A stretch of DNA of 64,000 bases from Bemisia tabaci (lineage: Eukaryota > Arthropoda > Insecta > Hemiptera > Aleyrodidae). A program made the translations under genes and the position numbers. The notes beneath the pieces are model-generated. The model made no database searches, was not told the DNA's origin, and saw only the letters and a list, made by a program, of their open reading frames with translations. The stretch is taken from positions 28,902,098-28,966,097 of the forward strand of contig NC_092796.1 in assembly GCF_918797505.1 (NCBI RefSeq), read 5' to 3'. Of this stretch, positions 51,849 through 62,180 are shown piece by piece. Every line of letters begins with the position of its first letter. The stretch's first letter is position 1.

Positions 51849-52052
51849 ATGCAGCAACTCCTTCATAAAATGTCGCGGAAACATCTGGAAGCTTTTCAGA
51901 AAGCCCAACAAAGTACTTGTAACGATTTCAATTATAGATTTCTATCCACTGTACCCATACATAAACGAGTGTTTAAAGCAATTCGGACAGGAAAGGGTAT
52001 CGACGACAGTATTTTTAATTTTTTAAATTTGAAAGATACAACATATGAGTGA
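51849..52052 (+). CDS. Coding-like frame of 67 codons, possible exon or retroposon fragment
   Basis: Starting at ATGCAGCAACTCC, the residues look like a folded basic protein (MSRKHLEAFQKAQQS, then FNYRFLSTVPIHKRVFKAIR and a terminal acidic stretch). A TACAG acceptor-like site and GACAG lie just upstream (51840, 51828). An overlapping frame (51814-52026) is also open, so AT-rich chance is a real alternative. It lies on the body side of a minus-strand poly(T) tract, so it may be antisense to a retroposon. Family not recognised. Confidence 0.25.
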   Translation: MQQLLHKMSRKHLEAFQKAQQSTCNDFNYRFLSTVPIHKRVFKAIRTGKGIDDSIFNFLNLKDTTYE

Positions 52053-52594
52053 TGATGAATAATTGATAGGGATTACTGAGTGCTTGAAACAAAACAAAAA
52101 CCGGCGATATTGTCATTTTTTCACTTCAAAGAAATTAGACAAATGAAAAAAAAAACCAATTCTTCTAAAAGCCCAATTGTTGTTTTTTCGCCCAGACGAA
52201 CCTGTTAGAACGAATGGTTTTTTTATTTGCGACGCACAGAACTCTATAATCCTACCATGCTCATTTGTCGAATAACAATCTCTAGTACTAAAAAGCTACG
52301 AAACTATAATCATTTTTTCCACCCTTTTTTCCGTCAAAAAACTCAAACCTTCACACAGTACCTTCCATCTCACCATGAGTCTGCTTCACTTTCATTTAAC
52401 AAATTGTAGCCGACCATTCACCATGAGCGTAGCGAGGAACCCCCGAGTGGAAGGGGGGCTACCGCTACCCCCTCCCCCCAGAAGGTTAGTGCCCCTCCCT
52501 CCAGTAAAAATCCGATCCTACACAGCCGTGCACTACCAGTAAACCCCCCTGACGGGTAAATGCGCTCTCGAAGTCTCGATCCCCTTAAAAAAGG
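52053..52594. other. Unassigned sequence
   Basis: Nothing supported; a C-rich stretch at 52440-52500. Confidence 0.3.
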
Positions 52595-52602
52595 AGGAGT
52601 AT
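52595..52602. repeat. Left 8 bp target duplication of F copy 5
   Basis: AGGAGTAT, identical to 52767-52774. Confidence 0.85.
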
Positions 52603-52766
52603 CAGTGGCGTGGCGTGCTTTGCGATATATCGATTGATCCGCCATTTAAACCCATGGAAAAGTATCGATAAACAGGGTGTTCGCAGCGAACACTTCAATA
52701 ATCGATTATTTACCACAGCTTCAAATGGGGAAATATCGATAGATCGCAAAGCACGCCACGCCACTA
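52603..52766. mobile_element. Family F hAT-like MITE (copy 5), exact target duplication
   Basis: CAGTGGCGTGGCGTGCTTTG mirrors CAAAGCACGCCACGCCACTA; only the last base breaks symmetry. The flanking AGGAGTAT is duplicated exactly. 164 bp with no coding capacity. This copy anchors the hAT assignment of the family. Confidence 0.9.
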
Positions 52767-52774
52767 AGGAGTAT
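52767..52774. repeat. Right 8 bp target duplication of F copy 5
   Basis: AGGAGTAT, identical to 52595-52602. Confidence 0.85.
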
Positions 52775-53206
52775 CAATGAGCGCTTTTCTATGGGCCCAC
52801 CTCATGACTAAATTTCCTCAACTCTACTATTTTCGGCTAATTTTGGTCATTTTTGGCCACCTCTTAGGCCTAGTACTGGCCTACACATGGGTCTGAAGGC
52901 CGACTTTGGCGAAAAATGCCTGCCGTTGTGAAATAATTTTTAGCGACTCTATGTGTCACGGATCGATGATAGGTTCCCGGAAGTTTCAATCGACTTAATT
53001 CCAGCGCTTATGCACGATTGACCCGATCTTCATAGTAAAAGAGAAAATGAAGTCACGGAAGCAATTTTAATTATCAACACCGTCTGAAGACTTCGGAGGG
53101 TAGTAGAAAGAACCTTGAAGTGAAGGCGTCAGAGAAAACCAATGCCAACATTCGCCTGACTACATTATGACAAAAGCCGTGCATTCTACAAGTTCAGGGG
53201 GAAAAA
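52775..53206. other. Unassigned sequence
   Basis: TTAGGCCTAGTACTGGCC and CATGGGTCTGAAGGCCG (52865-52905) recur near 57430-57465 (GGTCTAAAACTGGCTTAAAC, CATGGGTCTGAAGGCCG), so part is an unnamed dispersed repeat. Confidence 0.35.
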
Positions 53207-53901
53207 CCCTGGTAAAAATTGGCGATAGGAGCTGCGTTTCAAAATACCATAGGAGTTCTTATAGCCGACTAAAGAAGGCTATTGAAAATCATATAGCTGG
53301 CTGTGTAGAAAGCGGAGCAAATCATATAGCCGGGCTATACGAAGCTATAAAAAATTGTACAGTCGGGCTTTAGTTTCTATCGCCGGGCTTTACACTTTAT
53401 CGCCATTGGCTATAAAAGGCTATAAGAAATTGTGTAGAAATTCGTCAGCTTTGGAAATCATTAAGTTTGATATGGAACTACCTTAATATTTACAAAACAC
53501 ACGCTTTATTTTCCTTTAAAACATATTTTTTTTTTCAAAAATTAAAATGAGAATAATCCATACAGAGTGTGCAAACATTTCAAAATCATGAGTTGAAAAA
53601 CGCTGACTCCGCGAGATTAAATATTAGAGCCTAACACAAAGCGGAGCGGCTACGCATTGGCGCCTACAAACCTAACAGGGATACTTCACGCATCGCGCAA
53701 TGCGTGAAGTATCCCTGTTAGGTTTGTAGGCGCCAATGCGCGTTTCGCGCTCTCTGCCCGCCCGCCGCGCCGCAGCGCGCCACGGCGTCTGAAGGAACTA
53801 TTTCACACCAGAGGTATTGCACAGTATCATAAGAAATTGAAGGCGCTCCAACATATTAAGAATGACAGGCATCCTTCAAAAGTATGGAGCTTTCCTCGCG
53901 A
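53207..53901. mobile_element. Family Z element (copy 2), right end missing
   Basis: Starts CCCTGGTAAAAATTGGCGAT and follows copy 1 through the subterminal GCCGGGCTATA cluster, the AT-rich middle and GTATTGCACAG, then diverges after TTTCCTCGCG. The tandem module array of copy 1 is replaced here by one module and its perfect inverse. Confidence 0.88.
53653..53740. repeat. Perfect 41 bp inverted module pair in Z copy 2
   Basis: CGCATTGGCGCCTACAAACC … CTTCACGCAT (53653-53693) is repeated exactly in inverse at 53700-53740 around a 6-base loop. Confidence 0.92.
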
Positions 53902-54097
53902 AAAAAGGGTTTCCGATTCGATAAAAGGGTCCTTTTTGCCGGGGGCCCTTTGGTACTGATTCAGAGTGGCCTCGAGGGCGCATTTCTATGCAATTTTGAA
54001 CTTTGGAGGCCCCTAGTAGGGAACCTTTCCTACCTTCCTCAAGGGATTTCGTAGGGGCCTTCGGCGATTTTTCCCCCCTTAAGCGAAATCCATAATG
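53902..54097. other. Unassigned sequence
   Basis: Nothing supported. Confidence 0.3.
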
Positions 54098-54372
54098 GGG
54101 GCTGTCCATATAATACGTAACGCAGTTTTTCCGATTTTTTTACCCCCATCCCCCCTCCGTAACGCATCGTAACGCAAGCTCGAACCATCCCCCCCCCCTC
54201 AAAAAAAATAAATAAATACGTAACACAAGCCTCGCCCCTCCCCCCTATTTTGGTCAGTTTTTTAAATTAACAAGGAAAAAAAGGTCTTACGGCAAAAAAG
54301 AGTTACGTAACGTTGGGCTTGACCCCCCCCCTCCTCCCCCCTTAATACGTTACGTATTGTATGGGCAGCCCC
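54098..54372. mobile_element. Fold-back MITE with GGGGCTGTCCAT ends
   Basis: GGGGCTGTCCATATAATACG mirrors AATACGTTACGTATTGTATG and GGCAGCCCC. AATG flanks both sides, a possible 4 bp target duplication. Ends of the GGGGCTGTCCAT type are common in arthropod MITEs. The core is C-rich. Confidence 0.75.
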
Positions 54373-54730
54373 AATGACTTTTTTCTAATTCAAAAATTCC
54401 CGCGACATAAGGCCTCTTTTGACACATTTAAGACGCGCGTGCGAGTCGATTCCTTCAAATACCATAGGGCTACTTCACTCACTCACAAGGCTCGAGGCTT
54501 GTCTGGATCGCGAATGCCGCCGGCGCCACACAGTTGTCATTAGTGTATGGCTCGATATTACAAGACCGGTAAAGTGTGAAAAACCAATGGGAATGTGAAC
54601 AATCCGAGCGTCAAGACTTTTTCGTAAAACTGTGTTTCTATTTCCAGTTTAATTAACACAATAATTTTCAAAGTGTCAGATTTTTGTCAATTTTTTGTTT
54701 GTATTTTTATTTTCATTCTTATTTTTATTT
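54373..54730. other. Unassigned sequence
   Basis: Nothing supported. Confidence 0.3.
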
Positions 54731-54887
54731 CGATGGCTAAATTCTGAAAACACGTATCTCGGAATCCGCATCATTAACTCATGAACCCTGAGACTCATAA
54801 GGATACACGCAAAACATGAGCATCCTTACGAGTCTCAGGGTTCATGATGCGGATTCCGAGTTACGTGTTTTCAGAATTTAACCATCG
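54731..54887. mobile_element. Fold-back element, 157 bp
   Basis: CGATGGCTAAATTCTGAAAA mirrors TTTTCAGAATTTAACCATCG, and AATCCGCATCAT / ATGATGCGGATT and ATGAACCCTGAGACTC / GAGTCTCAGGGTTCAT extend the arms almost to the centre. Confidence 0.85.
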
Positions 54888-55330
54888 ATTTATTCATTCA
54901 TTACGCGTCATTTAACTAGTAAACGGCACTGATTTTTCTATGAGCAGAGCGAAGAAAGGATCCAATAAAACGTTCAAAAAAAATTAAGACAGTTGTCAAT
55001 TTTGGCGGCTAAAAAGTACATTTAAAAAAAACAAACGAACAAAAAAATCCGAACTGTGTTTTTCAGAATGTGTTCTTTTTAGACTGTCACTATTACTATT
55101 CTACTTGATTCTATGTATCTTCTGTATACTAATTTAGCTTTGGCACAATTTTTCGTTGGAAGAGGAAAATAAAAGTTGAATTCCAAGTATACAACGGATT
55201 CTCATTTTTTCATCCAGTTTAAGTAAAAATATACTAAGTTTTGCATTTCTGGTCTCTTTTTGGATAATGTTTCAAAAATAATATTAAAGAAAAGAATAGG
55301 GTCTAAAATAGCGTAAAATTCATTCTAAAA
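54888..55330. other. AT-rich unassigned sequence
   Basis: Possibly the body of the hAT-like element whose end follows, but no left terminus was found. Confidence 0.3.
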
Positions 55331-55445
55331 GGGCCTAATTTTCAAAATTTTCCGGAGGAGGGCCCCCGGACCCCCCTTCTACTGGGGGCCCCCAGACCCC
55401 CCTAGGGGCCCGCCCCATACTTAATTTAGGGCCAGTCCGCCCCTG
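55331..55445 (-). mobile_element. Right end of a hAT-type element
   Basis: AGGGCCAGTCCGCCCCTG, read in inverse as CAGGGGCGGACTGGCCCT, is a classic hAT terminus. The sequence before it is C/G-tract-rich (GGGCCCCCGGACCCCCC). No matching left end in the window. Confidence 0.6.
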
Positions 55446-55453
55446 TCCAGAAG

Positions 55454-55719
55454 ATATATCGACGGTGTAAGTCGGCAATCACAAATCTCGTTTGCGGTGT
55501 CTGAAAATCTCCGCCTCTATGTTATTTTTTCAAAGGAAAACAACTGAACATCATTCCTTGGAGTTTGTGCAAAATTGTCTTCGCACTGAGAAGAATAATC
55601 ACGGCAGTTTTAAAGAATTGACGTTGAGTAGTTTTCCGTTAAAAAAATAAAGTATGACAGGAAGTCTGCGACGTCGCAAACCGAGTTATGTGATTGCCGA
55701 CTTACATCGTCGATATGCA
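55454..55719. mobile_element. Family W element (copy 5)
   Basis: TATATCGACGGTGTAAGTCG mirrors CGACTTACATCGTCGATATG. It contains the right-arm block AAAAAATAAAGTATGACAGG and GTCTGCGACGTCGCAAACCG as in copy 4. Confidence 0.8.
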
Positions 55720-55902
55720 TAGAGAAAAAAAAAGGAGGTGTTTGCATTTCGGGCATCTTGGAAGTTTTTGATGACTTGATGACGTAGGTGGGTACAGCTG
55801 GGCACAGCGACGTCCCCTTCAGGCTGTACCCACCTATGTCATCAAGTCATCAAAAAATTCCAAGATGCCCGAAATGCAAACACCCCCTTTTTTTTCTCTA
55901 TG
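55718..55902. mobile_element. Fold-back element abutting W copy 5
   Basis: CATAGAGAAAAAAAAAGGAG mirrors CCCCCTTTTTTTTCTCTATG. TTTGCATTTCGGGCATCTTG and GATGACTTGATGACGTAGGT have exact or near-exact inverse partners. It starts in the last bases of the W element. Confidence 0.85.
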
Positions 55903-56790
55903 GTCGATATGTCCACCCGTGGTCCATTAATGGAACACGCATGGATGACTTCATTGAAGGGGTGAGGGGCCAAGGAGGAAGACGAATATGTAGGTCGAAA
56001 TCTTAAGTAAAGGCTATCTATATCGGCAGACATATTTAAAAAATCCATGTGTCGAAAGCCGATAGTCAAAGTGAGGGAAGCATACTTTGGAGGACAGAGT
56101 GCATATCCGCATTTCGTTTAGTAAAAACCATAAAAAAAAAATAAAAAAAAAAAAATAAAATAAAAGAAATTTTGTAAAACTTTCTAAAATCAGGCTAATA
56201 CAACGGAGGTTTCTTTCAGTGTGAAAGGCACCAGAACTCTTAATGCCAGCGCTGAATCGATACGAAGTTGGGTCGGATTGCTCTCACAAGAATGTATCGA
56301 GTCGATCTCGGCGAGGCATGCATGCTCGGCGAAGACAGGAGACACAATATGACGGGAGGTAGGCAACGACAATGACTCCTCGACAGCGTGGAAAAAGGAA
56401 TTCATATTCGGACGTTCCGAGGAGCACAAGATCGACACCAACCGCGGCTGCTGTTGCATAACATGAATAAATCAATGATTTTGAAATTTGAGATGAAGAT
56501 AGCGTTACGCTATTGAAAAAAAAAGAGAAAAAAAAAAACTTTTCAAAGCACAGGGCAAATCGAAGGCCCCGAACAGTGGAATACATTACCGAGGCGGATG
56601 AGTCCTTCTGCTCTCATCTCTCCCACTCAATGGGGCCTGGAATGCTGACCCCGGGTCCCCTGCTTTCCCGCGCCCCCACCCTCCCCCCTGCGTTGTTGTC
56701 TAGTGGTTTTTCAGTGTCTTTACCGCTATTCTTCCTCCTACTACGCATTTGAATGCGTGCAATGAGTCTGTTTGTAGATCCACTGCCATT
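55903..56790. other. Unassigned sequence
   Basis: Includes an A-rich low-complexity stretch (about 56131-56169). Frames of 75-100 codons on both strands (55842-56889) overlap in conflicting readings, and the last runs into an F element. Confidence 0.3.
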
Positions 56791-56962
56791 CAGAGGCGTG
56801 GCGTGCTTTGCGATGTATCGAATGATCTGCCATTTAAACCTATGGTAAAGTATCGATAAACAGGGTGTTTGCAGCGAACAGCCGAACACCTTAATAATCG
56901 ATTATTTAACATACTTTCAAATGGAGGAATATCGATGATCGAACATTCACGACACGCCACTG
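56791..56962. mobile_element. Family F hAT-like MITE (copy 6)
   Basis: CAGAGGCGTGGCGTGCTTTG to TCACGACACGCCACTG, with the palindromic core partly duplicated (GCGAACAGCCGAACACC). Confidence 0.78.
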
Positions 56963-56987
56963 CTTTGCCATTGCTGTGTTACCGAGG

Positions 56988-57153
56988 CAGTGGTGAGGCG
57001 TGAATGATCGATTAGCAATATTCCTCCATTTGAAACTATGTTAAAGAATCGATTATTAAGGTGTCAGTTGCGAACAACCTGTTTATCGATCCTTTTCCAT
57101 AGGTTTAAAAGACAGATCAATTAATTGATAAATCGCATAGCACGCCACGCCTC
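56988..57153. mobile_element. Family F hAT-like MITE (copy 7), opposite orientation to copy 6
   Basis: CAGTGGTGAGGCGTGAATGA to AATCGCATAGCACGCCACGC. Only about 25 bp separate it from copy 6, so the two form a composite inverted pair. Confidence 0.78.
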
Positions 57154-57240
57154 CGTACAAGGAGAGTACTAACGCTCAAAGGAGGGTATCTATCTACAAG
57201 GGCCATTTTGGGGACCACTCTAGCTGGATTTCCTCGACTG

Positions 57241-57362
57241 CAGCCCGATTATTGAAACTATGTCAGCCCGACACGACAAGACATAGCCCTATCTTAACCA
57301 TGCAATATATCGCAATTCGATGTCTTATCGGGCTGGTTTAAATTTCAATAATCGGCCCGCTG
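57241..57362. mobile_element. Family H short element (copy 2)
   Basis: CAGCCCGATTATTGAAACTA mirrors AAATTTCAATAATCGGCCCG. Central words (AGACATAGCCCTATC, ATATCGCAATTCGATG) correspond in inverse to copy 1. Confidence 0.8.
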
Positions 57363-57773
57363 TATGATTTATTGCTCATTGAAGGCCTAATTGAAGGCGT
57401 CATAAATTGCTCGTTACCGATCTCTTTTCAGGTCTAAAACTGGCTTAAACATGGGTCTGAAGGCCGATTTTGGCGGAAAATGCGAATGTTTTGGCAATTG
57501 ACCGCAAACTCGCTTTATTTGTCAAAATCGGTCTCCAGCCTCATGTTTTGGTCATGCGGATTAGATCCGAAAATTACCAATTCATGATGCTATTAATAAA
57601 ATTTAAACTTTAACTGAGCATAAACTTGTAGAGTTGAGGAAATTCACGTGGGCCAAAAACGTCCCATCGCCGTTTTGAAATCGAGTTTCTTACAAAATTT
57701 CCCTGATCAAGAAATGTATGTACCTCAAATAGCAAAACTCATTTTATGTGAAGGAACTAGAATCATGAGAATC
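57363..57773. other. Unassigned sequence with short dispersed repeat
   Basis: CATGGGTCTGAAGGCCG (57449-57465) recurs at 52886. The rest is unassigned. Confidence 0.3.
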
Positions 57774-57850
57774 CGGTTCGGTTCAGTTGGGTAAGGTTAA
57801 GTTAGGCTTGGTCAAGTTCGGTTAGTTCAGGTTCGGTTAGGTTCGGTAAC
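57774..57850 (+). repeat. Degenerate GGTTMGGTTA-type tract
   Basis: Repeated GGTTCGGTTAG / GGTTAAGTTAGG units. Superficially like the insect telomere unit TTAGG but irregular, so an interstitial degenerate repeat. Confidence 0.7.
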
Positions 57851-58089
57851 GATACAATGAAGGTACGTGGTTTCGCAATTTGGCCGTTTGACTGACTGCA
57901 ACAAAATTTGCATTTTGCCACACTCATTTTTCTAGTTTCATTTAGTCACACAAGACTTATAACCTGTGGCTGAATGCAACAATTTTTGTTCCGTGGCGCC
58001 ACGAGCCGTGGCTAAATGAAATGTAATCCGGAGGGGTATCATTGGGACTACATTCTGCAATTTGGAACCACAATTCCTGGTTCAAGTGC
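57851..58089. other. Unassigned sequence with dispersed-repeat fragments
   Basis: AAGGTACGTGGTTTCGCAAT resembles a W end, and GACTACATTCTGCAATTTGG matches 22428. Confidence 0.35.
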
Positions 58090-58179
58090 AAGTTCTGTTG
58101 CACGAATCGTGTTCTACGTGAAATTCTGGTTTTGAAACCTGTATGAGAATGCCTAAATTCGTACATCCTCCACTGGCCT
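58090..58179. mobile_element. Family I fragment (copy 5), right arm
   Basis: CACGAATCGTGTTCTACGTG then AAATTCTGGTTTTGAAACC and CTAAATTCGTACATCCTCCA is the right arm of complete I elements. The left arm is missing. Confidence 0.65.
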
Positions 58180-58339
58180 ATTCTTAATAATGCTCGAGTG
58201 AGCAAACGGCCATTTTTCCATAACTAATTCGAGCGGAATGATGTCAACAGCGTCACACAACCGAAAAAACCATCGAAACGACGAAACGACTGGAAACAAT
58301 CTGAGTACGCATCGAAGCCGTGGCGCACTACGGGGCACA
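58180..58339. other. Unassigned sequence
   Basis: Nothing supported. Confidence 0.3.
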
Positions 58340-58591
58340 CTGCCGTGCTAAGAAAAAACGTCGCATGAACATTCGGGTGTTGCCAAATTTCCCCAGATGA
58401 GACATGTACTTTTGAAGACAGTTGTGCATAGTTTTCCTTGAAATTTTCAGACATTTCAGACGGAATCGTGAACATAATTATTTGAAAAAATCAAAGGAAA
58501 ATATTCATAATTTCCCCAGAAAATTCACTTTTTGTCGAAGGAAATATGGCAACTTCTGAAGGCTCATACGCCGTTCTTCCTTGCGCGGCAG
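58340..58591. mobile_element. Family D MITE (copy 16)
   Basis: Left end CTGCCGTGCTAAGAAAAAAC, right end CGTTCTTCCTTGCGCGGCAG. Confidence 0.82.
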
Positions 58592-58604
58592 CACAGGGCG
58601 CACC

Positions 58605-58858
58605 CGTCGCCAGTCGCCGCACGCTTGACCGAGTCAATAAGAGAAGTCGGACAAAATTTGGAAACTTTAAAAGCTCGTACCTCCGTATTTACAAAAGTTC
58701 AAGGTCTTCAAAATGGTCCCATTGGTTTTCTCGTTCAATTCCCTACGAAAATCACCCCTCAGAATTTAAAATATGACGAAATAACCACCTAAATTTGCAG
58801 TTTTAGTCAAGAATTTCATGTGCGACCTGTCTATTGACTCGTTCCACTGTGCGCCGGC
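58605..58858. mobile_element. Family A MITE (copy 4)
   Basis: The left end GACCGAGTCAATAAGAGAAG and the right end GTCTATTGACTCGTTCC are inverted. AAAATATGACGAAATAACC and GTTTTAGTCAAGAATTTCAT are shared with copy 2, same orientation. Confidence 0.75.
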
Positions 58859-59131
58859 CGCCATCACCCGCCGCGATCCTCCTCGGCCGTAGACAAATTT
58901 GACAAGTGACAAATCACACGGTGAACACGATATCAATGATACGGCGAGCAGACGATCCGATGTTCGTTCCCGTTCCCGGGCCCACTTTCGATTAGTAAAC
59001 ATAATGCCTTCGACTGTAAACATACAAATTACGTTGCCAAACAAACCGCGCGGCCCTCCTTCATCTTGGCACCCCGACACTCCGACACACGCCGTTCACT
59101 CGGCCAATCCAGCAAAAAATCCTCTCGTGTC
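58859..59131. other. Unassigned sequence
   Basis: Nothing supported; 94- and 104-codon frames on opposite strands overlap here. Confidence 0.3.
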
Positions 59132-59632
59132 AATGGACCACCGGACAAGGTACGAATTTCAGCATTCTAATATATTTTCCTGAACTGAAATTTCACGTAA
59201 AATACGACGCGCACAACGAAAATTACCGAAATCAACTCCTTCCAAAGATATTTAATGATTCTTGATGCGTGAATTCAAACCACCCGCTCATGAAAACTCA
59301 ATGCTCTGCGTGATTCACATCGTGCGCTAAACGTTATCTTGACAGTCTCTGCAATATAAAAATCTGGCAACCTCAATCTTGACGCTTTGGCTCAGCTGTA
59401 GCAAATTGCTAATAGTTTGAACAACACATGGTAGGAAATGAACATTACTCGCTTTGAGTTTCTTGTCAGCGGGCAGTTCAAATTCCTCGTAACCAATGTG
59501 AAATAAAAACGTTAATATCTTCGTTTGGAGTTTGTGTCATTAGTTTTAGTTGCGCGAATCGTGCTCTACGTGAAATTCTGGTCAAGAAACATGCATCAGA
59601 ATGCTTACGTTTGTACCTTGTCTAGTGGTCCA
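59132..59632. mobile_element. Family I element (copy 6), complete
   Basis: ATGGACCACCGGACAAGGTA mirrors TACCTTGTCTAGTGGTCCAT. Inner arms CCCGCTCATGAAAACTCAAT and GCTTTGAGTTTCTTGTCAGC are related. About 500 bp, slightly shorter than copy 2. Confidence 0.82.
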
Positions 59633-60661
59633 TTTCCTGTCGCACGCAAAAGAAACAGAGAACTGAACACACACTCAATGAATTAATGCTTACTTTATCA
59701 GGTGATTGTCAATTTTTAAGTACACGAAAACAGTGCTGCGGTAACATCCCAGATGTGCGTCACAACATCCAAGGGTTATCGCACATTTTGTTTAACACCT
59801 TTTAGTCCTCGGTCCTGATAAGCAAAGACTTTTTTAAAGCAATCTAGACATATTAGGTCCAAAGACGAAAAAGGAAGTGTACTTAAACATGAACTCCTTT
59901 TCTTACGGAAATTCGCTAGAAAATTACGTTAGGTACATGAAAAAAGTCTTAAATCCACTCCTTGGCGCGCATTCTATGTAGTCTCTACAAGGCTTTTTCG
60001 AATTTACCGCGTATGCGGGCAGTTCCTCTTGGTGGCCGGCAGTCAGGTTTGCCCGGTGAGAGACCCAACCTACATTAACAAAAAATCTCGCCAACTGTCA
60101 TAAGATCTTCTTGCGTAAGATTTCAATTCATTTAAAGCTTTATACTGACGACTAAACTCATCTCAAAGGATAATATGTCAACGTAGAGGAATCGGTCTCT
60201 AGTAAAAGCGTGCTTCCATATAGGACCTCCAACGAAAACTGATTTTCTTGTCAAGCAGGATGAAAACACATTTTCTGTCGTTTCCAAAATGTGGCCCCAC
60301 CCGGTCTCCGTCAAAAGATGGATCAAGCATCTGTTCGAAAGTTCTGAAAGAATATTTTTGGAGGGTGATAGTCAGTACCCTTTCAGGTTAATTTGAAAAT
60401 TTCAACTTGCGCCCTGGGTCTAGAAAAAGAAGGAAAAAATTATAATGAGACAAATTGCAGTTGAAAAATTACTTAAAGTGCGTTTTGCGAGTTCTATCAT
60501 TCAATATCGTTATTTAAGTAGAGCACAAAGGTGTAGCTCCCTGGATTAGGACACGCACTAAAAGGTCATTATGAAGAGAAAAAAAAGGCTTAAGTTGGAA
60601 CGGTGTCCGGCTCAATGTTATTCAAATCTCGATATATCTCTGGTGGAGTGATACTAAGGTG
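59633..60661. other. Unassigned, probably single-copy sequence
   Basis: No repeats recognised over about 1 kb. A 64-codon minus-strand frame (60132-60326) has fair composition but no signals. Confidence 0.3.
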
Positions 60662-60891
60662 CACTGGAAAATAAAAACACATTGGATCTAGAGTCCAGAC
60701 TCTTGAAAACATTGACAAGAAAAAGGACTCTTGATTCAATCAGATTTAAGCTTAAATCAAAACGAAATCCGCTTAAATTAAGAGGCTTGGCTCTTGATTT
60801 AAGCTTAAATCTGATTGAATCAAGAGTCCTTTTTCTTGTCAATGTTTTCAGGAGTCTAGACTCTAGATCCAATGTGTTTTTTTTTCCAGTG
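60662..60891. mobile_element. Family E hairpin MITE (copy 5), best preserved
   Basis: CACTGGAAAATAAAAACACA to TGTGTTTTTTTTTCCAGTG. The arms pair almost without mismatch, including GACTCTTGATTCAATCAGAT and its inverse, with loop AATTAAGAGGCTTGG. Both strands are open because each arm encodes the mirror of the other; this is not a gene. Confidence 0.9.
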
Positions 60892-61253
60892 TGGTCCACA
60901 GTAGAATTATTCACTAATTTATTGCAATCAATTAATTCAGTAAGTACATACTTCAATCGAAAGCATCAATATTGCTCTCCGATTTCCAGCTTTCGAACAG
61001 GGTTAAAATATATCCATATGATCCAATTCGAATCCACCATCTCACAGTCCCGCAGAGAAGTCTATCTCTCTGCTATATATTTAACCCACTTGCCTCTGTC
61101 CTCCGCCGAACAAACAAGATTTGTTCCCAAGTTGAAAGGCGCATTCCGAATATTTTTATCCCGCCGAACGTACACGGACCTGCCGGGGGGGGGGGGGGGG
61201 GGGGGTTGTGGGGGAGACTCCGCTCTCAACTGAATTCGACCGGGATCCCTTGT
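60892..61253. other. Upstream region of candidate promoter; G tract
   Basis: Contains a run of 21 G at 61185-61205. No repeats recognised. The frames here only exist because of the G tract and the E hairpin. Confidence 0.35.
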
Positions 61254-61287
61254 TATAAATTGGGCGGAGATCACATCACATCATTGA
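61254..61287 (+). promoter_or_regulatory. Candidate TATA plus initiator promoter
   Basis: TATAAAT at 61254-61260 and TCATTG at 61281-61286; the initiator A at 61283 places TATA at -29. The last base of the initiator departs from TCAKTY. Confidence 0.5.
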
Positions 61288-61361
61288 ACGGATCTGTCGC
61301 TGTAGCAACATCTTCGACTGCCGGGACCTGCTTCTGCGGTCCCGCGCCGCGAGGGTGGCAG
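61283..61361 (+). other. Candidate untranslated first exon with strong donor
   Basis: From the predicted start to CAG|GTAAGT (donor at 61362) there are 79 nt without an ATG, so this would be a non-coding leader exon. The coding part would lie to the right, possibly outside the window; no matching acceptor exon could be chosen. Confidence 0.4.
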
Positions 61362-61542
61362 GTAAGTGGGAGACATTAAAATATTTTGATCGCCAGGAAA
61401 CAGTTCACAATAGGGGTCTGTGTGAACAGCTCTCTAATTCGGTTAGAAAGTGAGAGGTTCAGAGCGCACGGAGAGAGGGTAAAAAAGTGGAAGGATGGAA
61501 AACAACGAAACTTAACCTCTCTCATCTCGCGCGACGGTTAGT

Positions 61543-61797
61543 CTGTCACGTGCTAAGGAAGAACGCCGTATGAACATTCGAGAGCTGTCAAATTTCGTAC
61601 GATAAAATGTTTATTTTTGAGGGAAGTTATGAATATTTCTCCTTCAAATTTTCAGAATCTTTAGGTAAAATTGTGAACTAAATTATTGGAAAAATTGGAA
61701 GGAAAATATTCATAAATTTACCAGGAAATTCGCGTTTTATGAAAGGAAATTTGGCAACGCCTGAAGGTTCATACGGCGTTTTTCCTTAGCATGGCAG
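61543..61797. mobile_element. Family D MITE (copy 17)
   Basis: Left end CTGTCACGTGCTAAGGAAGA, right end CGTTTTTCCTTAGCATGGCAG (last 21 bases, 61777-61797). It lies 180 bp into the putative first intron. Confidence 0.82.
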
Positions 61798-62180
61798 TAT
61801 TCAGACCACGTTTGGGTTAAGCTTAAAATGCTCCGCTATTATCCGTCCTTAATTTCCATAGGCTCACGGTTTCTCTGACCCTGCTCGAGATCCTTTCTTC
61901 AATGTAATCCGCCAGGAACCTGTAAAAGTGTGGGTTTTTGTTTGGATGCTGATTGAAAGGGAGGTCGGGCCTCCGGAATCTTGGGAGAATTAATTCTAGC
62001 CGACCTTTCACCCATTGGCTCAGCCCTGCGTTATCATTTACGGTGACCTCATAACGCCCTTACTCCGCCCATCTTGTCTGCTATGATTATGTGCCCTCTT
62101 TTAACTGCCCTAAAATAACTGGTAACTTACGTTTAAAGAGGAAACAGTTAACATTACATGCTCCGTCTAATTTGAAAGAT
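61798..62180. other. Unassigned sequence
   Basis: Nothing supported. Confidence 0.3.

Noticed and set aside
57774..57850. GGTTAGG-like tract as a telomere relic
   Set aside because: Too irregular and interrupted compared with the TTAGG unit; treated as a degenerate interstitial repeat.
60654..61233. Frames of 100-183 codons over and after the E hairpin
   Set aside because: The two strands mirror each other because the DNA is a hairpin, and the longer frame runs through a 21-G tract.
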